Assembly: GCA_027625915.1 (NCBI GenBank)
Contig: JANTQA010000023.1
Location: forward strand, 17,546,001 to 17,610,000
DNA: 64,000 bases
Origin: Anaeramoeba flamelloides
Taxonomy: Eukaryota; Metamonada; Anaeramoebidae
Direction: 5' to 3'
Below the pieces are notes generated by a model, which was not told the DNA's origin, did no database searches, and saw only the letters and a list, made by a program, of their open reading frames with translations. Positions 1 to 10,770 of the stretch are shown here, one piece after another. How positions within the stretch are numbered: the first letter of the stretch is position 1; every line of letters begins with the position of its first letter. The position numbers were made by a program, and so were the translations under genes.

Positions 1-760
1 CTTGGTTTGAATTTTTACAGAGATAAACTAGATCGTCCAACTTTTCAATGAGTCTCTATCTATCCTTTTATTTCGTGATGATTTAGAAACAACCAAAGGC
101 GATCAAACATAAAACCCTTCATGCACCTGGCTTTCTAAACAATAAATGATTTTGAGCATTCCTCTAAAAAAGTCTTGATTGGATTTTAATAATAAAAAAA
201 TGTTTTTTTTTTTGTTTTTTTACTCAATTTTGTAATTAGGTTTTTTTCTCCTTTTGAAAACCTCTTAATTAATAGTCTGTTTGACCTTTTTTCTTTGAAA
301 AAAATTTACAAATACATTTTTTTTTTTCAACTTGATATTGATTTCTTGAAAATCAAACCAAAAACACTGTTTGGTTTTCGACATTGTTTTTAAACAAAGC
401 AAGGGAATTCATTCAATTTCCAACCTTCAAAGGAAAATTGATGGACTTTTTTCTTTGTTGTCTATTGAACCAATAATTGGGAACCTTGGACCAAATTCAT
501 TTTTCAATGTTGTAAAACCTTGAGTGCTGCGATCTTTTGGGATTTATGAGATTAAAAACTTTTCAAAAAAATTAGTAAAACTCTTCGAAAATAACCATTA
601 TTAACATTTTTTAAGCCCAATTTTCTTTGTATAGTGCTTCCTATTTTCTCCAAATTCAATTTCAAATAAGAAGATCAGAAAATTTTCAAACTTTGACCTA
701 ATAAGCGAATTGATTTCCCAAAATCTTTCCACAGTGGCTTAAATACTTCCAAAAAAATTT
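1..760 (-). repeat. Dispersed repeat R9, copy 1 (minus orientation)
   Basis: Read on the minus strand, this stretch matches about 19960-20700 on the plus strand. Shared landmarks include CATAAATCCCAAAAGATC, GAATTGAATGAATTC-like stretches, GGTTTTATGTTTG, and a TTGGA-GAT-TGGTTTAT-type block near the outer end. Identity is patchy, so the copies are old. No long open frame or recognisable protein is seen. It lies directly upstream of the F-box gene, so part of it may now act as that gene's 5' region. The family type is unknown; a decayed transposon or segmental duplication are both possible. Confidence 0.45.
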
Positions 761-1044
761 CCTCAATTCTAATCTCTTTTCTATCAGTTGTTATGAGGAT
801 TTAGATATTTTTAATTTTCACAAATAAAAAGTTTGAGTTTATTAAAAATAAATACCAAGCTTCAACATTAAAATTTTTCATTAATTTTATTGATGCAACT
901 TGTGTTTCAAAATAAAAACCTAATACAATGAATTTTTGTTCAAATTTATTTGAATAATTCAAAGATTCAGGATCTTCGTGTTTTCAAATAATGTATTTTT
1001 CATTTTTTTTCTTTTTTTTTTTTTTTATAAAATAATTCTTTAAT

Positions 1045-2536
1045 ATGCTGAAAAAACCACAACTACATGCAGACTTTGATCATCAAAAATTTGAGAAATT
1101 TCTAAACCCTGACAAAACTCGTTATAACAACCTTGACCTTTGTCGAGAAACAAAAGTTGAAAAAGATCCTTTTCAAGATTTACCTGACGAGATACTTTTG
1201 AATATTTTTTCACATCTATCACCCTATCATTTAGCGATGTGTAGTTTTGTTAATTTGCAATTCAATGACATTTCACAAGACTGGCTATTATGGAAAGACT
1301 TTTTTTGAGTCCAATTTGAATTTATTAGACTTTGAAGATCTTGCTTCGCACTATCAAAACAAATATAAAATAACCAAACCCTTGGGTTTTTTTCCTGAAA
1401 AAGAAACCCAAAATCATTTGACAAAACTAAATGCTATTCCTAATGGTAACAACAATAACAATAACAATAACAGCAACAACACCAACAATATGAATAATAA
1501 AATTTCACAAGTAAGTAAAGAAAAAGAAAAAGAAAAAGAAAAAGAAAAAGAAAAAGAAAAAGAAAAAGAAAAAGAAAAAGAAAAGCAATTGAAAAAACGA
1601 TTAACCGAAGAACCACTCAAATTTTTCATTGAGCAAGTCCACAAATACCAAAACGTGAAATTAATTTATGAAAGATCAGATGCACTGATAAAACGAAGAA
1701 CCAAAATTAATAACTTTTCCAGAAAGGTACCAAATATTCTAAAAGAAACAACTCTCATAATCAGTCTAATCACTTCTTTAGTTTACCTATGGCTCAAGTT
1801 ACAATGGTTTAACAGTTGGCCGTGGTTTCCCTTTTTACTCTTCACAATAGTTTTCTCGGTTTACTTTTTCATAAATATTTCGTATGAATTAGTAACCCAC
1901 AACAGATTAAGCAGAAGGAATGAACAAGGATCGTTCACGATTTTACTTTTTATGTTATCTATCATATTACTGACTAATTTTACACTACTAACACTTCGTT
2001 TAGATGGACACATCCAAATATCATATCTAACAATCTTAAGGATGTTTTTTATTCCTTTCCTTTTTATGTATTTGTTCGTTATTTCACTCTTATATATAAG
2101 TGATTTGCTACCTAATTCTAATAGGAATCCAGATTTAGCTTTGATATTATTACAAATCCTGATTTTTGTTTATCTTTGTAGCTTTTATTTATTTTTACAT
2201 TTCGTAATAAAAAAGGCACACTATGGTATGGATATTTCTTGGGTTCGCGTTTTTTCCATACTGTGGCTCACAAATTTATCACCTTTTATTATTATCACAG
2301 CATTAAAAATTGTGTCGGTTTTAACCAATTTCCATTTTCAACAACATACAAACCTTTTTAAAGATTCTTTTGTCGTCTCTATTGTCGTCATAATCCCCCT
2401 TTCAATTTTAGAATTGTATATTATGTTTCTTTTTTCAGGAAAGATCGGAATTACTATTTTTATTTTATTAATAATTGGGACAGTAGCAATTATTGTTTTA
2501 TTATTTCGGGTTTTTTTAAAAATTATGAGATTATAA
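1045..2536 (+). CDS. F-box protein with a TMEM185-like multi-pass membrane domain; frame change at a T-run
   Basis: The ATG at 1045 opens an 87-codon frame with an F-box core at about residues 41-80 (DLPDEILLNIFSHLSPYHLA). It stops at TGA 1306-1308, just after the T-run 1300-1306. Shifting by one base at that run gives a second frame to 2536; together they make 1491 coding bases, or 496 residues. The continued frame has an Asn-rich run, a (KE)n run encoded at 1519-1585, and about eight hydrophobic segments. Two of these carry LRLDG and LKLQ..NSWPW motifs like those of TMEM185/FAM11 (Tmemb_185A) proteins. An F-box normally recruits Skp1 in SCF ubiquitin ligases; here it would sit on a membrane protein. 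The frame change could be a homopolymer sequencing error, a real lesion, or +1 frameshifting at TTT-TGA. An AATAAA lies downstream near 2622. The F-box call is firm; the TMEM185 call is moderate. Confidence 0.7.
1447..1585 (+). repeat. Coding microsatellites: AAC/AAT run and GAAAAA run
   Basis: About 1447-1500 is AAC/AAT-rich and encodes Asn. About 1519-1585 is a nearly perfect hexamer GAAAAA encoding Glu-Lys pairs. Both stay in frame with the flanking membrane domain, as expected of tolerated low-complexity loops in AT-rich protists. Confidence 0.9.
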
Positions 2537-2544
2537 TAACCCAA

Positions 2545-5500
2545 ATTTATATTTTTTCTTTCTTTTTTTTTTTTAAAAAAAGCAATTATTTTGATTTTAA
2601 ATTTAACTCGTTTTATTTTTTAATAAAAATATAACAAAAATTGTTTTTTTATTTCTTGTATTATAACCCAAATTCCATCCCACACTAATAAAAAAATTAA
2701 AATGCGTTAAAGTCTATGTAATAAAATTAAATAAAATGTTTTTAAAAATATTGGGATTTCTTTTCAGATGTATATATGATGAAGAAAAGAGATAAATTTT
2801 GGTGGCATATGATGATACATTCTCTAAAAATTTTTTTAAAAAAATTATTTGATATTTTTTAATTTTTTTCTGTAGATGAAACAAAAATCAACAAAATATC
2901 TGACAATTGTTAAGGTAGAAAATTTTATATCATATTTTTATCTTAATTATTATTAATATAAACTATATTCCAAAAATTTGAACACATATGAAACAGTTGA
3001 AAGAATAACAATACTGCACTTTAAATTCAATTTGGAAAGAATTTTGATTTTACAAACTATTTCATTTTTTGTCTTTTTTCTTTTTGTTTTCATATCCTAT
3101 TTTGCAGTTTCGTAATCCGTTTTGTTAGATCCTTTTGATTTTTTTTTCTTTAAATTGAATATATGTTAATATTATTGGGCAAATTGTGCTTTGTTTGTTA
3201 AACCAAAGCTAAATGTTACAAAAAAAAAGATCAAAAACGTAAAAAATAAATTTATAAACTTATTTTTTGTATAGATCGAAGTGAAATTGAGAATCTATTA
3301 ACACTGAAATTAATATAAACTCTTTTTCAAACAAAAGGGCACACCTTACAAATCATCAATTCCATCGAATTTGATTGTTAATAAGATAATTACTTATTGG
3401 TGATATTCATTTTAATTATTCATTTTTTGATTTTTTTTTATTTATGGATATTGAACAGTTGGAAAATGAAAAAGAAAGATAAGAAGAAACCAATTTGGAA
3501 ATAATCTACCAGTGTATAAACAGAAACAGTTTAATTTTGATTTCAAGTAAGTTAGATATAGTAATTAAGAAAAACCATTATTGGATTGATGTGTGGAACA
3601 AAGAACAAAGAAAAGAAAAATAAAGAAAAAAACATTCCAACAAAATATTCAGATTAATTGCCGCTTTATCTTTAAAATTAGATTTTACAGAACAAAAGTT
3701 TGAAGTGTAAAGAATTATAGATAAAATGCAGGGAACTTTTTCTCAAAACACCTTGTTCAAAGGTTTTTATTGATTTTATAATATTCTTTTGTGACAATTT
3801 CCAAAACGAGATTTCTCATTTCAAATTAAATTGTATACCAATTTTTAAAATATTGAAGTTTAATTTTTTTGGTTTTATTTTAATGAGTTTTAAAGATTCA
3901 TTTGAGAGGTTTTTTATGTTTTAAAGCGTTTCATAGATTTTAGAATGATAATACAATTAATTTTATTCATTTATGAATATTTCTTGAAATTTTATGTACC
4001 CTTTTATTTGAAAAAGAGTTATTATATCTGGGTACAATCCTAATTTAATTACTAAAATTTTTGATTTAATGATTTTTATTCCAACTATGTAGAGTAAAAT
4101 ATTAAATTACAGGTTTATTTTTAAAAAATAAAAATTCAACTCTTGATTTCTAAGTTAGTTTCAGAAACTTAAAATTAAAAAACAAATCTCAACTTAAATA
4201 AGAACAGATTCTTTAATGGGTAGAAACCATTAAAGATTTTACAAATAATAATAATAATAATTTAAATAAATAAAAATGAAAACATGATTTTCATTCCCTC
4301 TATTAAATTTCTTTTTAATATTTACTACTATCTTTTTTAAATTAAGTATTTTTTTTTACTTACCAATTTAGTTAAAAGTATTTGATCAAAATAAACTAAA
4401 AAATTTAACGATAAATAAAAATACCTTTTAGTATTTATGAAAAATAATTATTAAATCATATGACGTATTTCTTTTTTAAATATAACTGACTAAGATTTTA
4501 AAACTGTTAAAAAAAATAAAATAAAAACCGAAAAAAAGTGAAACAGTTTTGAAATGAGTATTAGGGAATTTATATTTTTGAAATTTCAATGAAAAAAATT
4601 TGAACAAGTGATTTTATTGATTTATAACTATAAAAACCTTAAAAGAAATTACAAAATATCAATTTTTTTAATTTTAATTCGTCATTTAGAAGCTCATTTT
4701 TTTCAAAATTGAAGTTTTTTTGAAAAATAATAAGAAAAAAAGGATAATAAAAAAAAATTGGTTATACCCATTTCACATTTTTTTTTAGACTTGCTATTAA
4801 ATTCATAAATACATTTATTTCATTTTTCTAGTCACTTAAGGGCATTTCATATTTTATACCCTTATGGATTGAAATACAAAACTTCTTACTATTTATTATA
4901 AAATTTTATTCACCAGAAGAGTGTAAAATTTATATAATAAACTATATAGATCTAGGATATCTCATGTTAGTTAAAGGCAAAAAAAAAAAAAAAATTAGTT
5001 ATTTCATAATTCTAACAGTCGCAAATAGTATTTTGTAAACAAAGAAATATTTAAATTTTTTAAAAATTTAATTAATAATCGAACTCAAATTTGAAAAATT
5101 TTGAAATTATAAAATCAAAATAATAGAAAATTCGGTTTTTTTTTGACTAACCATAATAATAAAAATAAATAAAAAAACAATTTGAATTAAGAAAAAACAT
5201 TGTTATCATTACAATACCAATTTTAATTTTAAAACATATTTTGAAATTTTTTTTCAAAATACAGAAATGTCATTCAAAAAGAATTATCGAAAATGGAGAT
5301 AGTATTTGGTTTTTATTATTCATTAAGACGACCAAAATAAAAAAAAAAAAAAAAAATGTTCACAATAGTAAATCAATGTTTCAAAATTAAACATCTATAT
5401 ATATTTGATTATTCTTGTTCCAATATAATATCCAATTTATTCTTGAATATTAAATCTAAAACCAGATTAATTTTGATATCAACTCCCTGATTATTTGAGA

Positions 5501-5576
5501 AAATTTTTAATTTATGATTTATATGTATTTTAAAAAGTTTCATTTTGTCTAATTTTTATTAATTTTTTTTTAGATA
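2545..5576. other. Intergenic, no gene seen
   Basis: Very AT-rich with frequent stops in all frames. Around 2780-2900 a block with GTGGCATATGATGA and a long T/A run resembles, in inverse orientation, the right interior of the TTAA element at 30964-32341. It is probably a decayed relative. Nothing else could be supported. Confidence 0.5.
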
Positions 5577-5773
5577 AAGTCAGTTCCGCTTTTATGACAC
5601 AAACTTTAAACGAAATTTAAGACACAAAAAAATTCTCAAATTAAGGTACAAAATTCATATTCTAGTAAAATAAATTGTAAAAATAAAAAATCCAAAAATT
5701 GTGCCTTAAATTTGAGATTTTTTTGTGTCTTAAATTCCGTTTAAAGTTTGTGTCATAAAAGTGGAACTGACTA
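5577..5773. mobile_element. MITE-1 copy 1 (CAGTCAGTTCC palindromic MITE)
   Basis: An almost fully palindromic element of about 195 bp. The left arm runs AGTCAGTTCCGCTTTTATG..., and the right arm is its complement, ending in GTGGAACTGACT. It is one of five copies in the window. The best copies are flanked by TA and begin CAGT, typical of non-autonomous Tc1/mariner elements. This copy has diverged ends and several arm mismatches, so it is not recent. Confidence 0.8.
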
Positions 5774-6967
5774 TATAAAAAATTTACTTCTAAATATTAA
5801 CTGAATATTTTTAGAGATAAATTTTCCAATTTGATCCCTAGTTTTAAGTATTTTCAATTTTAATTGTAGAAATAGAAGAAATCAATCATATATTTACTTT
5901 TGGTTAATTTAAAATTTTATTTTTTATATAGATTTTAATTATTTTTCTTCTTCTCTTTTTTTATATTTGATAAATTTTCTTTAATTACTCCTTTCTCTAA
6001 ATAATAATAATAATAAAAGTTTGGTTAATTTTCAATTTCAATTATAATTAGTGTAAGCTCTTCAATAAAAAAGAAATACTACATTTTATTTGTATAAATA
6101 TATAGATAGATATATAGATATATATATATATATATAGGGGTTTCTCACGTTGGTATAGTTATTTAATAATGACAACTATATGTTTTACCAACAAGTAGGT
6201 TTTTAAAAAACACAAACAGATGACAAAAAAACCGGTTATTGAGGCTACTACAAATATTTTGAAATTATTTTTTCAAAAAAAATCTCAAAGTTCAATTAAA
6301 AACGAAATATTGCAAAGGTAAAAATACTTATGGAACTTCTTTTTGATACTCAAAGAATATAAAAGAAAAGATCAAAGTGTCTAAAAATAATCATCAAACT
6401 GATCTCTCAATGATAATATTCCTTTTTAAGAGTATATTTTCAGGTTGTTGGTTTACAGTTCTTTAAATACACAATACCAGTATTTGAATAAGATATGGTT
6501 AAAATCTTTCACTTCATTTTATTCTTTTTCAAAATAAGATCTCAACAAAAATAGATCGAGATTTATTGATTGTAATTGGTGAACTCGATTTATTTGCTTG
6601 ATTCTTTTGTTTGTTTAAGATTCTTTTTATTTGTTGGATCCTTTTTTAGTTGTTTACATTTGTAGAAACACATTGGATACTTTGGGTGAACTTGTTTCCT
6701 TAAAAAGTCAAGATTTTTTTACAAAAAAGACATAAAATGAATTGAAAATCGTTCCCAATTATTTATTCAAAGACAAGTATAAATCAGCTCTAACAAAGTA
6801 ATTGTCGATTTGAAACTCTGAGTTAGAAACGAAATCTATTGAAGGGTGTTACTTATTAACAAAAGATTAACTGAATCAGAGAAATGTTCAAACAAATCAG
6901 GAAAAACTTGAATTTTTCATTTTTTCCTCCTTTTTGGTAAATAAAAAACTAATTCTTTGATTAAAAA
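5774..6967. other. Upstream region of the LRR gene
   Basis: No open frame of note. A TA/TAGA dinucleotide-type run lies at about 6105-6136. The last 400 bases are slightly less AT-extreme and presumably hold the promoter and 5' UTR of the LRR gene, but no specific element is recognisable. Confidence 0.4.
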
Positions 6968-7893
6968 ATGAGTGACTCTGAGGAATGGCAACTCGATATC
7001 AACCAAGTCTTTCAAAATGCGCTAAAAAACAATTTATGGAAAATTGATTTATCCTCACAAGACCTTGAATCCATCGAGCACAAGACCTTGGGGAAGCTGA
7101 CTTCTCTTGAGGTACTCAACCTTAGCAACAATAAATTGACTTCGATCCCCGATGTGATTTGCAAGCTGCCTCGGTTAAGAAGGCTGATTCTGAGCAACAA
7201 CAAATTAAAAGAATTGCCAGAAAAGCTTGGAAAATTGACAACCCTTGAGTGGCTACACGTTTCAAACAATCCATTACTCACAAAATTGCCCGACATCTCT
7301 CAATTGACAAATTTGGTTGAACTTGATGTGTCCCATTGTAGCCTTCCTTCGCTCCCTGGTGGTCTTGGCAAACTAAAACGAATTGCAACCATCGATGCTT
7401 CTTATAACAAAATTCGTGTTGTACACCCTACTTTCTGTAAACTCAAGGTATTAATTTTTTTTATTTGTTTGTTTTTTTTCCTTTTGAAATCAACTTTTTT
7501 TAACATTGCTCAGCCTTTTTTTTTCAATTTCTTTTTTATTTTTTATTTTTTCTTTTTTCATTTTTCATTTTCTTAATCTTTTTTCTTTTTCTTTTTAATC
7601 TCCTCATTTAAAAACAAAATAAAAAATAAAAAAATTAAAATCAAAAGACACTTGGAAGGTTATACCTTAATAATAATAATCTTTCAGTCATACCAAACGA
7701 ATTGTCTCAACTACAAAACCTACGCATAATTGATCTTTCATATAATAATTTAATATCTCTTCCTCCTTCCTTAAAAAACCTTTCAAATTTGTGGGAATTC
7801 CATTTAGAAGGAAACGAAGGAATGTCCTTCCCTCCAAAAGAAGTGATTGAAAAGGGTCTTGATGAGATCATAAATTATTTAAAGAACATTTAA
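6968..7893 (+). CDS. Leucine-rich repeat protein, two exons, 241 aa
   Basis: Exon 1 is 6968-7447 and exon 2 is 7648-7893. The 200-base intron runs GTATTA...TCAAAAG and is in phase 0. Splicing joins FCKLK to TLGRLYLNNNNL exactly within the LRR period, which fixes both sites; without it the first frame runs into T-rich intron. The protein has eight to nine 23-residue repeats of the LxxLxLSxNxLxxLPxxLxxL type, like SHOC2/plant intracellular Ras-group LRRs. It ends with a cap (FPPKEVIEKG...IINYL) common in cytosolic LRR proteins. No signal peptide, membrane segment or catalytic domain is present. Such solenoids bind partner proteins; the partner cannot be inferred. It looks intact. Confidence 0.9.
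7448..7647 (+). other. Intron of the LRR gene
   Basis: A 200-base phase-0 intron: GTATTA donor, long T-rich first half, A-rich second half, acceptor CAAAAG. It has no pyrimidine tract against the acceptor, unlike metazoan introns. Its boundaries are set by the LRR repeat register. Confidence 0.85.
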
Positions 7894-8674
7894 ACACAAA
7901 AATAATTCGACACTTGTTTGGCAACACCATTTTCGATCAAAAAAAAAAAAAACAGAAAAAAAAAAAAAATCTTTTTCAAGTTATCTTTGCATTTAAAAAC
8001 ACACAAACACAATAAAATCACGAATAGGGTTTAATTTTTTTTTTTTCTTTTTTTTATTTTTCTTTTGTTTTGAGGTTTTCTCAAGAATTTTTAAAAATTA
8101 AAACAAACATATTTTAGCATTCACTAATCATTGGCTACAATTCTGAAGAAAAAGTTTTTTAATAAATGTACTAAAAATAGTTCTATTCAAGACTCTTAAA
8201 ATTATTAAGAAACTGTTTTATGGATACTTGCTCTTGTTAAACTTTTTTGCTTCTCTTTTTGAAAATGGCTGTTTTAAGGGAAAAAGTACATTTTACCAAT
8301 TGTGAGTGTCAAAGTTTCTTCGAAGAGATTGAATCTTAAAAAACATTTCTTTTACTAAATACATTGGTGTTTAAAGAAAAATGAAGGTACCAGAAATCCT
8401 AGTATAATAGATTTATCAATCAATTATATTTTTGGTACTGTTGTGAAAATAATCCGTGCAGACTTGTTTAAGGACTATCTGAATTTTATGCTCTGTGAGC
8501 ATTGAAATACAAAGCAGTAAATAGATTAAGACCTTTAAAATATAGTGAATTGAGGGAAAGTCAAATATTGTAAATTTTTAGCAATTTAAGATTTTGACTA
8601 AAATCATTTATTGATCCAAAAACTTTTCGAAAAATCCCAACAAAACAAGGCAAAAATAAAAAGCTATTTTTTTT
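7894..8674. other. 3' flank of the LRR gene; no gene seen
   Basis: A- and T-runs follow the LRR stop codon. At about 8415-8470 a block with TACTGTTGTGAAAATAATCC resembles the left end of repeat family F7 (compare 26078), so a decayed terminal fragment of that family is likely. No coding sequence is supported. Confidence 0.45.
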
Positions 8675-8779
8675 GATATTGGGAAAATGTCACTCCACTT
8701 TCTTTTCAAATGGGTGACTACACTCACCAGCAACTCTAACATACTTCAATATAAAGTGGAGTGATATTTTCCCAATATC
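8675..8779. repeat. 105-bp hairpin with 27-bp arms
   Basis: GATATTGGGAAAATGTCACT... at 8675-8701 is matched by the inverted arm ...AGTGATATTTTCCCAATATC at 8753-8779, with only about one mismatch. The loop is about 50 bases. It could be a tiny foldback MITE or a transcribed hairpin. No second copy was found in this window. Confidence 0.75.
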
Positions 8780-8937
8780 ATTTTGGAAGTCAAAAATTTT
8801 GAGTGAAAAATTTTGGATTTGGAAAGTAAATTTTTCTTGCCTTCCTCAAAAAAACCTAAATTTTACATTTTAACAAGATCTGTTAACTCAACATTCTTTT
8901 GAGTTCACAATTCGTGTTGTGGGTATAAAAGTAATAG

Positions 8938-9440
8938 CCACTGGGTATAAAATTCGAATAATCCTTAACTCGTGTTTCAAAATGAAAGGTGTTCTTCTTT
9001 TTTCAAGAAGACCTATATAAAATGATCAAAGAAACCTGATAATAAACCCTAAGCGAAAATGTTGTTGATTTCTTTGGGTTCTATTAAAAAAGAAATTTTA
9101 AAAATAAAGGATCAAATTCAAAGATTTTTCTGAAAAAATAGAGTTAAAGATTGATAGAAGTTTTGTTCATCAAAAAACCATATATTTTTTCAAAAAATTC
9201 TAGAAAATTACGAAAAATATTCAACAAATTCAATTCATAATTTTAAATTTTACTTAAAATATCCAGGGTTTTACATTCAACATTGATTTGAGTATAGGTA
9301 TACCAATGAATAGTGAAGTAAATATTATGTTGGAATAAGAAGAAAAAAAAGAACTGGTTTTAATTTGAAACATAAATTTTAGTCTTTGGACATAGGATTT
9401 TCTGTTCTCTATATGTGATTTTTTCGATTATCGCACTGAA
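8938..9440. mobile_element. Family F7 copy a
   Basis: Begins near CACTGGGTATAAAATTC and ends near ATTATCGCACTG, about 500 bp. It aligns along its length with 26078-26586 and 42957-43449: a CGTGTTT block, AGAAGACCTAT, AAGGATCAAATT, then a right end in inverted relation to the left. The better copies show imperfect terminal inverted repeats of about 45 bp, with CAGTG next to TA. This suggests a non-coding Tc1/mariner-like element. This copy is diverged. Confidence 0.6.
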
Positions 9441-9861
9441 AAAATAAAAAAAGATCATTTATTCCTTGATTTTTCTGGATTATTTGATAAATTTACTGAT
9501 TCTTTGGTTGGATGTTATTTTTAATTCTGAAAAGTAAAACTTTTTTTTGTAAAATTGTTGGGAAACAAATTACTTGTTATTCCAAAAGAATTTTGAAAAT
9601 AATTAGAACCCAATTTTTATTAAATTCATTTAATTTTGAATTGTTTTGGATAAGGTTATTTTTCTATTCATCTTCTCTGAAATAAAGGTTTATTTTATGT
9701 GTTTCGTTGATTTTATAATTATTAATATAACATCCAAATTGCAAGTCCTAAAATAATTCTAAAAGCCACTTCACTCGAGTAAATATGAATGTTATAAAAA
9801 ATAGAGTTTTTATAATTTTTGGAATAAATAAAGAGCTCTATGCATTCACCCAATTTTTGGT

Positions 9862-10402
9862 AATAAACCCCAATTTAAAATTTTTAACAAACCAAAATTC
9901 GATTTGTGAAAAAAAAACTTATTTATTGTTTTGTGAGTATTTTAATTTATAAAAAAGTGTTAACATTTCAATTCGCAAATGGCCATAATTTGGAAAATCT
10001 TTTTGAATTGATTAAATAAATAATTATCAATACAATTAAATCATGGGTGTGTTAAAAATTTTGGAGATGAGCAAAACAAAAAAATACATTGGTAAATTTG
10101 TTTAAATTCTATTAGGAATATTGATCGATCAAAGGCTAGTTAGTACCAACTATTTTTATTTGAGTTCTTTTATTTGGAACAACTCAACTTTAACTTAATA
10201 TCAATTATTCAAAAAAAAATTTGATCGAACGAAACAAGTTCTGTAATTCAAACAATGAAATGAAAACAAAAAAAACTAAAAGATGAAAAAATGATTTTCA
10301 TATTTTCCAAAAATCAAAATTATCTCAAATTTCAATGAAATTGTATTATTGTGATTGTTTGGAACGTTTTAGCTGTGTGGAAAATTTTGAATTTTATTTT
10401 AG
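9862..10402. mobile_element. Family F2 copy a
   Basis: About 540 bp, closely similar to 22416-22959, and more distantly to 12750-13478 and 31581-32132. It starts near AAACCCCAATTTAAAATTT and ends in the inverted ...AAAATTTTGAATTTTATTTT. A central TTGATCGATCAAA palindrome is shared by all copies. There is no coding capacity. Flanking sequences about 9770-9850 and 10600-10680 are inverted copies of one another (shared AATGTTATAAAAAATAGAG), so the element sits inside an older inverted-repeat structure. Confidence 0.7.
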
Positions 10403-10456
10403 TAAATATTATATCTGATTATCTTAATAGACTAATAATAATTTAAATCAAAAAAT

Positions 10457-10532
10457 CGTTTGGTGAACACCTATCTTTCAATTTTAAAAAAAAAATCATT
10501 TTTCCTAGAAAGTTTTGGTATTCACCAAATGA
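10457..10532. repeat. Short imperfect hairpin
   Basis: TCGTTTGGTGAACACCTATC on the left pairs with ...GGTATTCACCAAATGA on the right, around an A-rich loop. It lies between the two inverted arms that flank the F2 copy. The origin is unclear. Confidence 0.5.
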
Positions 10533-10770
10533 TTTTATATTGAAAATCAATTTAAGCTTAAAAATCAAAAAGGATATTTCGTTTACGATTACACAACTTT
10601 GTATAAATGCAGAGAACTCTTTATTTATCCCAAAAATTATAAAAACTCTATTTTTTATAACATTCCATAATTACACTTCTGTTTCAATTTTTAACATATT
10701 TTCCTCTTCTATGAGTGACGTTTTGGTTGCTTTTTTTTTAAATTTTGAGATTTCAATATCTTTTCCTTAA

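Noticed and set aside
10540-10770. 76-codon plus frame
   Set aside because: Part of it is the inverted counterpart of 9770-9850, so it is repeat sequence, not a conserved gene.
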